Below are positions 1-6,906 of a stretch of DNA of 10,308 nucleotides, in pieces; the stretch's first letter is position 1, and every line of letters starts with the position of its first letter. The stretch comes from Erysipelothrix sp. UBA3377 (GTDB lineage: Bacteria > Bacillota_I > Bacilli_A > Erysipelotrichales > Erysipelotrichaceae): positions 1 through 10,308 of the forward strand of contig DEQB01000091.1 in NCBI GenBank assembly GCA_002359085.1. The letters are read 5' to 3'. The translations under genes and the position numbers were made by a program. Under the pieces are notes generated by a model. It ran no database searches. It had not been told where the DNA came from and worked only from the letters and a program-made list of their open reading frames with translations.

Positions 1-1
1 T

Positions 2-118
2 TCATTTTTTATCACTTTCTATTAACCATTCCTGTGTCTTCTTAATACGGTAACTTTCACCACGCATGTCAATCTCATAGAATTTTAATAAGATAGGGAT
101 AGCAAATGATTCCGTTAC
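2..118 (-). pseudogene. Possible C-terminal remnant of an IS21-type IstB helper ATPase
   Basis: On the minus strand a 38-codon open stretch ends in TGA at position 2 and is preceded directly by an in-frame TAA. It has no ATG start and no Shine-Dalgarno site, so it is at most a fragment. It encodes a short hydrophobic stretch (FAIPILLKFYEI) followed by GESYRIKKTQEWL. This loosely recalls the C-terminal tail of IstB-type helper ATPases, where a G-x-S-Y-R-[LI] motif followed by a charged helix is common. No Walker motifs are present because that part is missing. The identification rests on one short motif remembered from the family and could be chance. If right, it marks an old insertion at the edge of this accessory region. 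Confidence 0.25.
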
Positions 119-180
119 TTAAATTGTTTTATTAAAAAACCTATAAATTCCATTCATAAGGAATCAATACAATGAAGATT
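119..180. other. Intergenic stretch without recognisable gene
   Basis: These bases lie between the putative transposase remnant and the NERD-gene terminator. They are AT-rich with stops in all frames. I see no gene, tRNA or clear repeat here. Confidence 0.5.
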
Positions 181-206
181 AAAAAAGACTCCTTTTTAAT
201 GGAGCC
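181..206 (-). terminator. Intrinsic terminator of the NERD gene
   Basis: Read on the minus strand, GGCTCC (206-201) pairs with GGAGTC (192-187), with one G-T wobble, across an 8-nt loop. Six T residues (186-181) follow at once. It sits 37 nt after the NERD stop codon and points in that gene's direction. This is the classic shape of a Rho-independent terminator. Confidence 0.8.
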
Positions 207-243
207 TATGCTTTAGATGTATGAGTACCAAAATTAAATCACG

Positions 244-915
244 CTACTCTTTAACATTCAGGTTTTCAATATGGGTTTTCTTTACTTCATCACTCTGATT
301 ACTATACTTCTTTAGCTCATAATAGAAACTGTCAATTTCATTTTGAGTGTAGACTTGGTTTGATAGATCTTGTTTAATCACTTGTCTTAAGTGATTCCTT
401 TTGATGACTATATTATTTCCAACCTCAAGTTTTTTTAGTTCACAACGTTGGCTAAATACGATAATTGAGTGGGTATGAACATCACCCAATGCTTTCTTCA
501 AATACTTGACATGTTTTCTATTCTGCCATATTGGATTGAAGAATTTATGTTTGGTTTTATAGATGATACTTGTCCAATTCCTTGATTTCTCGTTCCCGAA
601 AATCCATCCACTGAAGTTTTTACTTTCAATAACATAAATACCAGAAGTTGTTAGGTAAACAAGATCCAGTTCCGTAGTACCATTTTCTGTTGGAAGATAA
701 ACATTCGTTAAAATTTTTGAGTACGCAGGTATTTTTTCGAGTTCAAAAAAAGTTAAAGCCTCCCCAAAAGTACCCGTATCAAATAAATATCTTACCAAGC
801 CTATACCACTTTCGTTTTTGTAATTAGACTTCATGTATTTTAATACGTACGGTGTATACTGTAAAACAAAAACTAAAATCAACGGAAACATTAACCATAA
901 AATAGTCTCAAGCAT
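244..915 (-). CDS. Membrane-anchored NERD-domain (nuclease-related) protein
   Basis: This 223-residue protein starts with a hydrophobic helix at about residues 3-21 with few charges before it, then a basic stretch, so it is probably a single-pass membrane anchor. A NERD domain follows at about residues 45-155. Visible family features are GE at 51-52, ELD at 82-84, GIYVIESKN at 92-100 with the E97-x-K99 pair, the G-x-I-x-G turn (GWIFG, 103-107), and NPIWQN at 127-132. These match the PD-(D/E)xK-like core expected of NERD proteins, so the putative catalytic set is intact. The rest is a lysine-rich tail. The ATG is supported by AGGGGGTT 7 nt upstream. The gene is read as a single unit with a weak candidate promoter and its own terminator. 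NERD proteins are proposed to process nucleic acid, but their substrate is generally unknown and I do not assign one. Confidence 0.85.
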   Translation of the reverse strand: MLETILWLMFPLILVFVLQYTPYVLKYMKSNYKNESGIGLVRYLFDTGTFGEALTFFELEKIPAYSKILTNVYLPTENGTTELDLVYLTTSGIYVIESKNFSGWIFGNEKSRNWTSIIYKTKHKFFNPIWQNRKHVKYLKKALGDVHTHSIIVFSQRCELKKLEVGNNIVIKRNHLRQVIKQDLSNQVYTQNEIDSFYYELKKYSNQSDEVKKTHIENLNVKE

Positions 916-947
916 ATTTTAACCCCCTAAATTAATCTTCTACCATC

Positions 948-976
948 ATTTTATCATATATATGAATGAGACCCAA
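948..976 (-). promoter_or_regulatory. Candidate promoter of the NERD gene
   Basis: On the minus strand TTGGGT (976-971) and TAAAAT (953-948) are 17 bp apart and about 30 bp upstream of the NERD start. The -10 matches five of six consensus bases, but the -35 only three of six. The -35 is also one arm of an ACCCAA/TTGGGT inverted repeat (971-976 and 997-1002) lacking a T-tract, which could be a weak hairpin after the HNH gene. The call is tentative. Confidence 0.35.
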
Positions 977-1013
977 TATCGCATTACTGTTAGTGTTTGG
1001 GTACGAATGCATA

Positions 1014-1547
1014 CTATGCAGCTCTATTCTGATTATTCCAATTCACCTTATCCCACTTACCTACATTACAATCCTCACATAGAGTTTGAAGGTTACTCAT
1101 GATGGTCTTTCCACCTTTAGCGATTGGATAGATATGATCAACATGAAGCTTAATACCATCTTCACGGCTTGCGCCACATATTCTACATTGGAACTTATCT
1201 CTCACAAAGACATCATATCTCATAGAACGCGTCATTTTGGCACGTTCTTGTTCACGCATGTACTCAAAGTTCTTCCGTTTCCTAAGTTCCATCTCAGCCA
1301 TATCTAAACCCTTTATGATGTCATCATAAGTATAGGTAACACTATTCCTAAAGTGATTTCTCCCTTGAGCGGAAGTATAAGAATACGTAAGAGACATCTT
1401 ATAGTCAGTCTTTATTTTATGAATCCTACTTCTAACCACACTCGCCTCTAAGTCACTATACTTATCAATCGGTTGAATCTCAAATATCCTCTGTAACTGA
1501 TATTCATAGTCCCTTTTAATAATACGATTATGTTTAATTTTCTCCAA
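1014..1547 (-). CDS. HNH endonuclease domain (3' part of the broken gene)
   Basis: With the nominal TTG at 1547 this frame gives 177 residues. Residues 105-165 carry a complete zinc-binding HNH fold: C121-x2-C124, the H135-V-D137-H138 motif, N152 in SNLQTLC, and C157-x2-C160 followed by N161. The preceding segment (about 1-100) is charged and probably helical, with a YSYTSAQGR stretch. The catalytic motif is undamaged, so a full-length protein should be able to bind metal and nick or cut DNA. The TTG has no Shine-Dalgarno site and the first internal Met is residue 51, so independent translation is doubtful. The frame is best read as the second half of the two-TM gene. HNH proteins serve in restriction, phage, intron and repair contexts, and the sequence does not say which. 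Confidence 0.6.
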   Translation of the reverse strand: MEKIKHNRIIKRDYEYQLQRIFEIQPIDKYSDLEASVVRSRIHKIKTDYKMSLTYSYTSAQGRNHFRNSVTYTYDDIIKGLDMAEMELRKRKNFEYMREQERAKMTRSMRYDVFVRDKFQCRICGASREDGIKLHVDHIYPIAKGGKTIMSNLQTLCEDCNVGKWDKVNWNNQNRAA

Positions 1548-1831
1548 GACATCTTGAGTATACGTTTTATATCTTGATAATTCACTTCTTTATTCTCATA
1601 TCGATTCAAGCGTGGTTGACGCGTAATACGCCTATTCGCTTTTCGCTTTGTCTTTGTATTCATCATCTGCTGCACAAACAATACAATACATATGACTGTT
1701 ATTGCTAATGTAAATAACCCCGCTATTGAATCACTGATAAGCTTACTTGAGTTAAGTGTGAGAAGGATCCAAATCAAAAAATATAAGAATAAATAAACCA
1801 CGAATCTCATCAATAAATTTAAAAATTTCAT
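1448..1831 (-). CDS. Two-helix membrane protein segment (5' part of the broken gene)
   Basis: The ATG at 1831 has a strong purine-rich Shine-Dalgarno (AGGGGGGAGA) about 9 nt upstream, so this is a real translation start. Hydrophobic helices lie at about residues 7-26 and 35-54. They are followed by a very basic linker (KTKRKANRRITRQPR, 60-74) that should stay in the cytoplasm by the positive-inside rule. After about residue 87 the sequence probably stops being genuine, because from there it overlaps the HNH coding sequence in another frame and runs to a stop at 1448. The real protein probably continues into the HNH frame. As it stands it would be a 127-residue membrane protein with an out-of-frame tail. 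Confidence 0.5.
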   Translation of the reverse strand: MKFLNLLMRFVVYLFLYFLIWILLTLNSSKLISDSIAGLFTLAITVICIVLFVQQMMNTKTKRKANRRITRQPRLNRYENKEVNYQDIKRILKMSWRKLNIIVLLKGTMNISYRGYLRFNRLISIVT

Positions 1832-1860
1832 TATACAAAATCTCCCCCCTTATTAAGAAT

Positions 1861-1889
1861 ATTATACCTGGTTCATGGATTATTTCAAA
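1861..1889 (-). promoter_or_regulatory. Promoter of the two-TM/HNH gene
   Basis: A perfect -10 TATAAT (1866-1861) lies 17 bp downstream of a weak -35 TTTGAA (1889-1884), about 29 bp upstream of the ATG at 1831. Two direct copies of AATCCATG (1897-1890 and 1881-1874), 16 bp apart, flank the -35 and could be a regulator site. The -10 is convincing. The regulatory role of the repeats is inference. Confidence 0.55.
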
Positions 1890-1918
1890 CATGGATTCAT
1901 GCACAATTCCATTACCTT

Positions 1919-1958
1919 AAAAACAACTTAGCGGTAATGAATTGAGTTTCATTACCGC
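1919..1958 (-). terminator. Strong terminator closing the jetABCD-GNAT operon
   Basis: On the minus strand GCGGTAATGAA (1958-1948) pairs perfectly over 11 bp with TTCATTACCGC (1941-1931) around a 6-nt loop. A T-rich stretch (TTGTTTTT) follows within about 5 nt. It lies 19 nt after the GNAT stop codon. Its position ends the transcript shared with the Wadjet genes and separates it from the HNH gene, which has its own promoter. Confidence 0.8.
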
Positions 1959-1976
1959 CAATCTAAATAATTAATT

Positions 1977-2510
1977 TTATTGCCACTCATCTCTTAAGAT
2001 ACCATAGCTCACACTATCGTAATAAGTATTGTTATGAAATCTCACTTTTCTAATATGGGCTTCTTTTAACATCCCAATCTTTTCAGCTGTACGCATCATC
2101 CGATGGTTTCCACTCCATGTTGTTAAACCAATGTGTTCAAGGTTATGGACGTGATTAAAGATATGATCAATCCATAATTTTAAGGCTTGGGTTCCAATAC
2201 CTTTACCCCATCTTTCATTTGAGTAAATGGTAATCCCAATATTAAGCCAACGTGTTTTCTCATTTTCCCAATACATCGTTACCATACCAATGGGTTTGTC
2301 ATTGTATAGAATACAGCGCTTATTGTCCTTTAAGAAAAACTCGGATTCAGAAGACATAAATGCTTCAACGGTATCATACTTTTGATAGTCACCTTCAAAA
2401 TAAGGACCATCCCACTTTTTCCATTCAGGACTGTCTTCCTTGAATCCCAGCTCCCATATTTTATAGAGTAATTCATTGTTGAATTTTACTAACTTTACAT
2501 CTTCTTTCAA
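1977..2510 (-). CDS. GNAT family N-acetyltransferase (RimJ/RimL-like)
   Basis: This 177-residue protein has the layout of RimJ/RimL-type GNAT acetyltransferases, which move the acetyl group of acetyl-CoA onto an amine of a protein, antibiotic or small molecule. The acetyl-CoA pyrophosphate-binding motif A is visible as RWGKGIGTQAL (100-110), fitting [RQ]-x-x-G-x-[GA]. It follows a strand (WLNIGITIY) typical of the core sheet. The later segment W132-SGNHRMMRTAEKIGM fits the conserved N-x-x-x-x-x-x-x-E-K-x-G-[FM] region. The start is TTG, chosen because a perfect AAGGAGGT ends 5 nt before it. The gene begins 14 nt after the jetD stop and has no room for its own promoter, so it should be co-transcribed with the Wadjet genes. 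GNATs are not part of described Wadjet systems; this could be an accessory, a regulator or a bystander. The substrate cannot be told. Confidence 0.85.
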   Translation of the reverse strand: MKEDVKLVKFNNELLYKIWELGFKEDSPEWKKWDGPYFEGDYQKYDTVEAFMSSESEFFLKDNKRCILYNDKPIGMVTMYWENEKTRWLNIGITIYSNERWGKGIGTQALKLWIDHIFNHVHNLEHIGLTTWSGNHRMMRTAEKIGMLKEAHIRKVRFHNNTYYDSVSYGILRDEWQ

Positions 2511-2515
2511 AGTGT

Positions 2516-2523
2516 ACCTCCTT
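2516..2523 (-). promoter_or_regulatory. Consensus Shine-Dalgarno fixing the TTG start of the GNAT gene
   Basis: AAGGAGGT on the minus strand lies directly after the jetD TAA (2527-2525) and 5 nt before the TTG at 2510. No in-frame ATG is nearby, so this site decides the start. Confidence 0.85.
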
Positions 2524-2524
2524 C

Positions 2525-3670
2525 TTAAACATCAACGATTTCTTGTTCCAACTTAACAGCCTTCTCTAACATCAAATCAATAACCTCAAGTTGGTGTTTG
2601 TTGTTAAGTCTTCTTAATCTTGTGATGTCATTTTGACTTAGTGGTTTTGTGTAGTCCATATATTCTTTTAGTGTCTCAATGTCCATTTTAAAAGGTTTGA
2701 ATGGAATGTTTGTTTTATGGATAAGATTATAGAATATCTCAAACCCACCCGCATCCAAATCACCAAAGTGAAGGTAGTTCGCATTGGGGTAGTTTTGATG
2801 TAAGTTTTTAAAAAAGTCTTCTTTTAGTGTGTTGTGATATCCCGCAAGATAGACAATTAATGTATCGGGTAAATAAGTGTCATGAAATGAAGTAAGATTT
2901 TCAATGCTAAGAACAGTTTGTATGGATTTATTATGCCATTTTATATTGTAGATATCATCTGTAGAAAGCGCGAATCCCCCTTTGAAGTCTTCTAAGTTAA
3001 TATGGGTTTCGTTGATGGATAGTGACCCAAATCCTTTTAAATAAATGAAGTCCTTATTCTTGTAGATGTGACTAATCTCAAAGAGGGTGGACGATGCTGG
3101 AATGACTTTAGAATCCTTGAGTAGGTTTAAGGTATTGGTTTCTATGGTTTCCAATCGCTTTGAATCTTTAAAGATACGCTGAGATGCTTTACGATATGAT
3201 ATTGGGTCTGTTGTATGTTCAATAAAATGAATTAATCTAAACATGTCTTCAAGAAACTTGACATCCTTGATGTCCACATAACGCGCAATACTTTCATGGT
3301 TATTGAGTTTGTCTTGAAGATACTGAGAAGCTGGATGTTCTATCGTTTGAAGTGTTCTGCGTAGTGAATCTTCATGACACTTTTTAGGCGTTCTTCCAAT
3401 AAGCTCATACGCATCTTGTAAGTGGTCCAAGTTAAGTGTAATGACTTGAACAAGATCTTCGCCCCTTCGCGTAAATATATAACCACTACTTTCCAAAAAG
3501 TCACAGGCTGTATCCAGTTCCAATGTCTTTTTAAAATATTGGCTGTTACCATAGTGTTTAAATACTTGATTTGGCTTTATTTCAATTCTAAGATTCAAAG
3601 CACTCCCCTTCTTTGAAAGAATAGAGCGCTCATACTTATCTAAAAGCTTATTGAGTATATCTTTCTGCAT
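2525..3670 (-). CDS. jetD: Wadjet subunit JetD, Toprim nuclease
   Basis: JetD is the DNA-cleaving subunit of Wadjet: it cuts circular DNA that JetABC has reeled in. This 381-residue protein fits the usual JetD size and plan, an N-terminal DNA/dimer-binding part (DUF3322-like in type I systems) and a C-terminal DUF2220 Toprim domain. The Toprim signature is visible: a strand ending in the acidic residue E257 (SIENLTSF, 255-262), then the HFGDLDAGGF block with D304 and D306 (301-310). LEQE at 373-376 matches the conserved C-terminal motif. All expected catalytic acids are present, so it should be active. The ATG at 3670 has GGAGGTG 5 nt upstream and overlaps the jetC stop as TAATG, so translation is probably coupled. 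Identity depends on both motif and operon position. Confidence 0.9.
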   Translation of the reverse strand: MQKDILNKLLDKYERSILSKKGSALNLRIEIKPNQVFKHYGNSQYFKKTLELDTACDFLESSGYIFTRRGEDLVQVITLNLDHLQDAYELIGRTPKKCHEDSLRRTLQTIEHPASQYLQDKLNNHESIARYVDIKDVKFLEDMFRLIHFIEHTTDPISYRKASQRIFKDSKRLETIETNTLNLLKDSKVIPASSTLFEISHIYKNKDFIYLKGFGSLSINETHINLEDFKGGFALSTDDIYNIKWHNKSIQTVLSIENLTSFHDTYLPDTLIVYLAGYHNTLKEDFFKNLHQNYPNANYLHFGDLDAGGFEIFYNLIHKTNIPFKPFKMDIETLKEYMDYTKPLSQNDITRLRRLNNKHQLEVIDLMLEKAVKLEQEIVDV

Positions 3671-6600
3671 TAAGACACCTCCCGATACGATTGCGTTTGT
3701 GCATGATTTCCCTTTTTTACCACCGCCAACATACTTTGAACATAGTTTCCTATCGTTTCTACCCTATTGGGGGGTACCGCGATAATCACTTGAATATTCA
3801 AATGATTATAGTACTCCATCATCGCTTGAATTCTACCTTCATCCATATTATTAAAAGCCTCATCAAACAATACAACACAACCACTGGACTCTTGTGACTT
3901 TCTTGAGATGGTCTGTTCAAAGGAAGATGCAATAATCACATAGAAAGGCACCTGTGTTTCTCCTCCTGATTTCTCTTTAAAAACTTTCGAATACAGAGAA
4001 TGTTGGCCATTTTCTTCATGAATTTTAATATCATAGTTCATATACTGACGATAATCCGTATACTTATTTAAGTCCTTTTCATTTTGCGAAGCATTGTCTG
4101 AAGCCGCAATTTTCTCAAAAAGTTCTTGCATAATCATATGACTCTTTTGATCCAACTGTTCCATGAAAAGATCAGTCTTCACAAAGTCCTGACCCGACAT
4201 GATAATGTCATAGTATTGACCAAATATTTTATCTTTACTCTTCTCCACGATAAACTCATAACGATCCCCATTGAAGTTTCGCCCCATTAAAAATTTATTC
4301 AAAGATCTAATATTACGTCTCGCTTCCAAAATAGCACTCTCAAGCTTAGAGATAAAACTTTCTTGGAATCCAATTTCACTCTTACGTTTGGCCAATTCAA
4401 GTCGATCCTTAATCTCACGAATTTCAATATCTTTGATTCTTTGATACTGTTCAATGTAAAGAGAGATTGAAGAAACTTCCGTACCATAGCCAGTGTTATA
4501 CTCATACTCATAATCACGCATAAGGTTACTTAATGTAGTGCGATATTGACTCAATAGTGACTTCGTATTGTTGAATTTATCCTCATAAGATTTATCCAAC
4601 TTATGGAACGATTCCCTATTTTCTTTAAAACGAAGTTCAAAATATTGTTGTGCCTGCTGATACTGGACCATATTTTCAGATGCGATGGATGCTAAAGTAA
4701 CCTTTGCTTTTGAAATATCATCAATTAAAGAGGTTTCTTTTTCCTTCTCTGTTTTGATTTCTTGTTCATTTTTACCCAATTGTCTTGTGGCTTCTGATAT
4801 ATGCTTTTCTACTGATTCTTTCTCTTTTTCCTTAATGGTTAATTGATCATTCAAAGTTAAGAGTTCACTGGAAGCAGTGGACTGTAAAGCATCATGTTCC
4901 TTATTTTTATCTTTCAACGCTTTGTTGGTCTTTAAATAATCCACATAGTGAGTTAAATTAAGCCCCAACTTGTGCTGACTCAAAGCATTACCCAAAGCCT
5001 GGCTTTCCATTAATTGCGTCAAATTATCTTGAACCAATTGCAGTGCTTTTGTTTTTTCATCCAACGCTTCAACTGTTTGTTTTAACTGAAGTTGAATCGC
5101 CCGTTGCCCAATAAATGGATTGATATATGTCTTTGGATGAAGCGAAGATACCACATAGCCACTATAGACCATTCCCGATTTCGTAATGGCGCGGCGATGT
5201 AACTTAAGTTCACCCACATCATCTACACAAATCACATTACCCATTAAGTAATGCATGTAAAGTTTCGCATGATGATTCTTTGCTTCCAATTTTAAGGCAA
5301 GTGAATTGTCATCAGCTTCTGTATAAGACTCCAACTTTTTAACATTCACAATCCCCACACCATGAAATCCTTGTTGATCCTTATACTGTTCATAAAGTCG
5401 TAACGCCATATCATAAGCTTTAGGTTCTACAATGAGATTAAACCTTTGTCGATTGAGATACCCCTCAATCGCATTACGCCACGATTCATCCAACACCTCC
5501 AAAAGGTCACTGAAAATATCAACATTGATTTCTTCATTGAAGTGAAGACTCAATTGTTTATTTAAAAACGCTTTTAAATTATATACATTCTTGTCATACG
5601 TAAGACGGTTTTTCTCAAGTCTTTGTTTGGTTACTGACAGTACATCAACATCCTTCTCTAATGTGCTTCTTTCAAGTTCAACACCATGAATACGCTTTTG
5701 AATTTCCGCATTATATTTCCCAACTGCTTCATTCAAGCGGTCAATTACTGATTCTCCATCATGATTTGAGTTAATCGTTTCTAAATCCGGAAGATTCCAA
5801 GACTTAGAAATCAACATCATATCTTTTTTAATTGCATCGTATTCATCATTGAATGATTGATACGCCCCTTTGGTAACATTTAAATCATGTTTCAACTTAA
5901 TAATATCCTGTTTCAAGCGCTCCAGTTGATTGTATTCCTGATAGCCACGCAATTGATTCGTAATATTTAGAATCTCTTGATCAAGTGTGTTTAATTGACT
6001 TTCTTGAGTTGTTTTTGTAGATTCAATGCCTTTGGCTTCTAGATGTAGTTGATTGAGTTCTTTTCTTATTACCTCAAGAATTGCTTCACGTTCCTTTTGT
6101 TTCATCAGATCAAAAGACAATGTTTGAACCGCCAGTTCCGCTTCTTTCTCGTGATACTTATAATACGTATTCACAATCGCTTCAAGACGATCCAGTTTTT
6201 GTTGTTGAACTGTAAATGTTTTTTGCATTTCCTGGTAATGATGGATGTTCGCTCTTAAATCATCCAGAGATAGTTCCTGTTCATTCAAAAGATAGGAGAA
6301 AATAAAGTCATGTAAATCATCGATAGGTTTAAACGCCAATGCTTTTGGAATCATATCAAAGTATCGATGGGCAACGCCCATGGTTTGAGATAAAAGACGC
6401 TTACGCTCCTGCTTGTTGTTGCTTTCATCAATATTTAACCCCATGTGTCTGATTGTTTGTTTTAACTCACGATAAAGACGTACCACGTTGTCATCCCTAA
6501 ACCATAGATCATCCAAAGCACCATCTACTTTATAAAAATACTCGTTGAGATTCTTTAAAGAAGCACTGTTGGACTCAATACAAACTCCCAATACCTGAGT

Positions 6601-6906
6601 CATCTTCTCATTGGTATCATAAAACTCTAGGGCTATATGCGCAATCACGCTTCCCTCTCTAAGGTAAGGTTTGTTTTCTGTCCCCGTCTTACCATGAACA
6701 TAGGAATGTAAGGTTCTTTGACTGCCATCATTGGCCGCTTTATTAAACTTCTTGGAACCAGCAGAAAGCACATACTGAATTGCATCTAAAATCGTCGACT
6801 TACCCGAAGCATTTTGTCCCGTTATCAACATATGCCCTTGAACATCAATGGATTCATGACTGAACATATGCCAATTGATCAACTTAATCCTCGTCAGTTG
6901 TTTCAT
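3670..6906 (-). CDS. jetC: Wadjet subunit JetC, SMC/MukB-like ATPase
   Basis: JetC is the SMC motor of Wadjet, an ATP-driven loop extruder that tests whether DNA is a small closed circle. With the start chosen here it has 1078 residues. Walker A is GQNASGKST (30-38), with K36. Long coiled-coil arms run at about 225-450 and 605-870, rich in Glu, Lys, Leu and Gln. A hinge-like globular part lies at about 455-600. The head returns with the ABC signature KSGGETQ (S980), Walker B CVVLFDE (D1015, E1016) and D-loop NNMDEGR. Nothing essential is missing. The frame is open to 6936, but the ATG at 6906 is preferred because AAGGGGG lies 9 nt upstream and the protein then starts MKQLTRIKLINWHMF, the usual JetC N-terminus. 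It overlaps jetB by 23 nt. SbcC/Rad50 is less likely because it lacks a zinc hook and has JetB, A and D neighbours. Confidence 0.95.
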   Translation of the reverse strand: MKQLTRIKLINWHMFSHESIDVQGHMLITGQNASGKSTILDAIQYVLSAGSKKFNKAANDGSQRTLHSYVHGKTGTENKPYLREGSVIAHIALEFYDTNEKMTQVLGVCIESNSASLKNLNEYFYKVDGALDDLWFRDDNVVRLYRELKQTIRHMGLNIDESNNKQERKRLLSQTMGVAHRYFDMIPKALAFKPIDDLHDFIFSYLLNEQELSLDDLRANIHHYQEMQKTFTVQQQKLDRLEAIVNTYYKYHEKEAELAVQTLSFDLMKQKEREAILEVIRKELNQLHLEAKGIESTKTTQESQLNTLDQEILNITNQLRGYQEYNQLERLKQDIIKLKHDLNVTKGAYQSFNDEYDAIKKDMMLISKSWNLPDLETINSNHDGESVIDRLNEAVGKYNAEIQKRIHGVELERSTLEKDVDVLSVTKQRLEKNRLTYDKNVYNLKAFLNKQLSLHFNEEINVDIFSDLLEVLDESWRNAIEGYLNRQRFNLIVEPKAYDMALRLYEQYKDQQGFHGVGIVNVKKLESYTEADDNSLALKLEAKNHHAKLYMHYLMGNVICVDDVGELKLHRRAITKSGMVYSGYVVSSLHPKTYINPFIGQRAIQLQLKQTVEALDEKTKALQLVQDNLTQLMESQALGNALSQHKLGLNLTHYVDYLKTNKALKDKNKEHDALQSTASSELLTLNDQLTIKEKEKESVEKHISEATRQLGKNEQEIKTEKEKETSLIDDISKAKVTLASIASENMVQYQQAQQYFELRFKENRESFHKLDKSYEDKFNNTKSLLSQYRTTLSNLMRDYEYEYNTGYGTEVSSISLYIEQYQRIKDIEIREIKDRLELAKRKSEIGFQESFISKLESAILEARRNIRSLNKFLMGRNFNGDRYEFIVEKSKDKIFGQYYDIIMSGQDFVKTDLFMEQLDQKSHMIMQELFEKIAASDNASQNEKDLNKYTDYRQYMNYDIKIHEENGQHSLYSKVFKEKSGGETQVPFYVIIASSFEQTISRKSQESSGCVVLFDEAFNNMDEGRIQAMMEYYNHLNIQVIIAVPPNRVETIGNYVQSMLAVVKKGNHAQTQSYREVS

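Larger units (their letters stand above)
1014..1831 (-). pseudogene. Frameshifted two-TM / HNH endonuclease gene (reconstructed span)
   Basis: Two overlapping minus-strand frames look like one broken gene. The upstream frame has a good start and encodes two membrane helices and a basic linker. The downstream frame encodes an intact HNH domain but has no convincing start. The HNH frame is open upstream to a TAA at 1592-1590. Adding one A to the A4 run at 1568-1565 joins the frames cleanly to give NYQDIKTYTQDVLEKIK, which continues naturally into the HNH protein. The restored product would be about 272 residues: TM1, TM2, basic linker, charged helical region, then HNH. The shift could be a real 1-nt deletion, a sequencing error, or less likely a programmed -1 shift, since no standard slippery heptamer is visible. 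Two separate overlapping genes remain possible. Confidence 0.6.

Noticed and set aside
971..1002. ACCCAA/TTGGGT inverted repeat as the terminator of the HNH gene
   Set aside because: The stem is six base pairs with a loop of about 20 nt, and no T-tract follows.
1086..1307. Plus-strand open frame opposite the HNH gene
   Set aside because: It is antisense to a well-supported HNH domain and its product shows no recognisable motif. The same applies to the other plus-strand frames at 3422-3616, 3691-3897, 6049-6258, 6814-7059, 7631-7831, 8956-9141 and 9567-9779.
1560..1592. Programmed -1 ribosomal frameshift joining the TM and HNH frames
   Set aside because: No canonical X-XXY-YYZ heptamer or clear downstream stem-loop is visible. 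A 1-nt loss in an A-run is simpler.
3670..6906. JetC as SbcC/Rad50 or MukB
   Set aside because: There is no CxxC zinc hook in the central region and no SbcD or MukF/MukE neighbours of those families. The JetA, JetB and JetD context decides.
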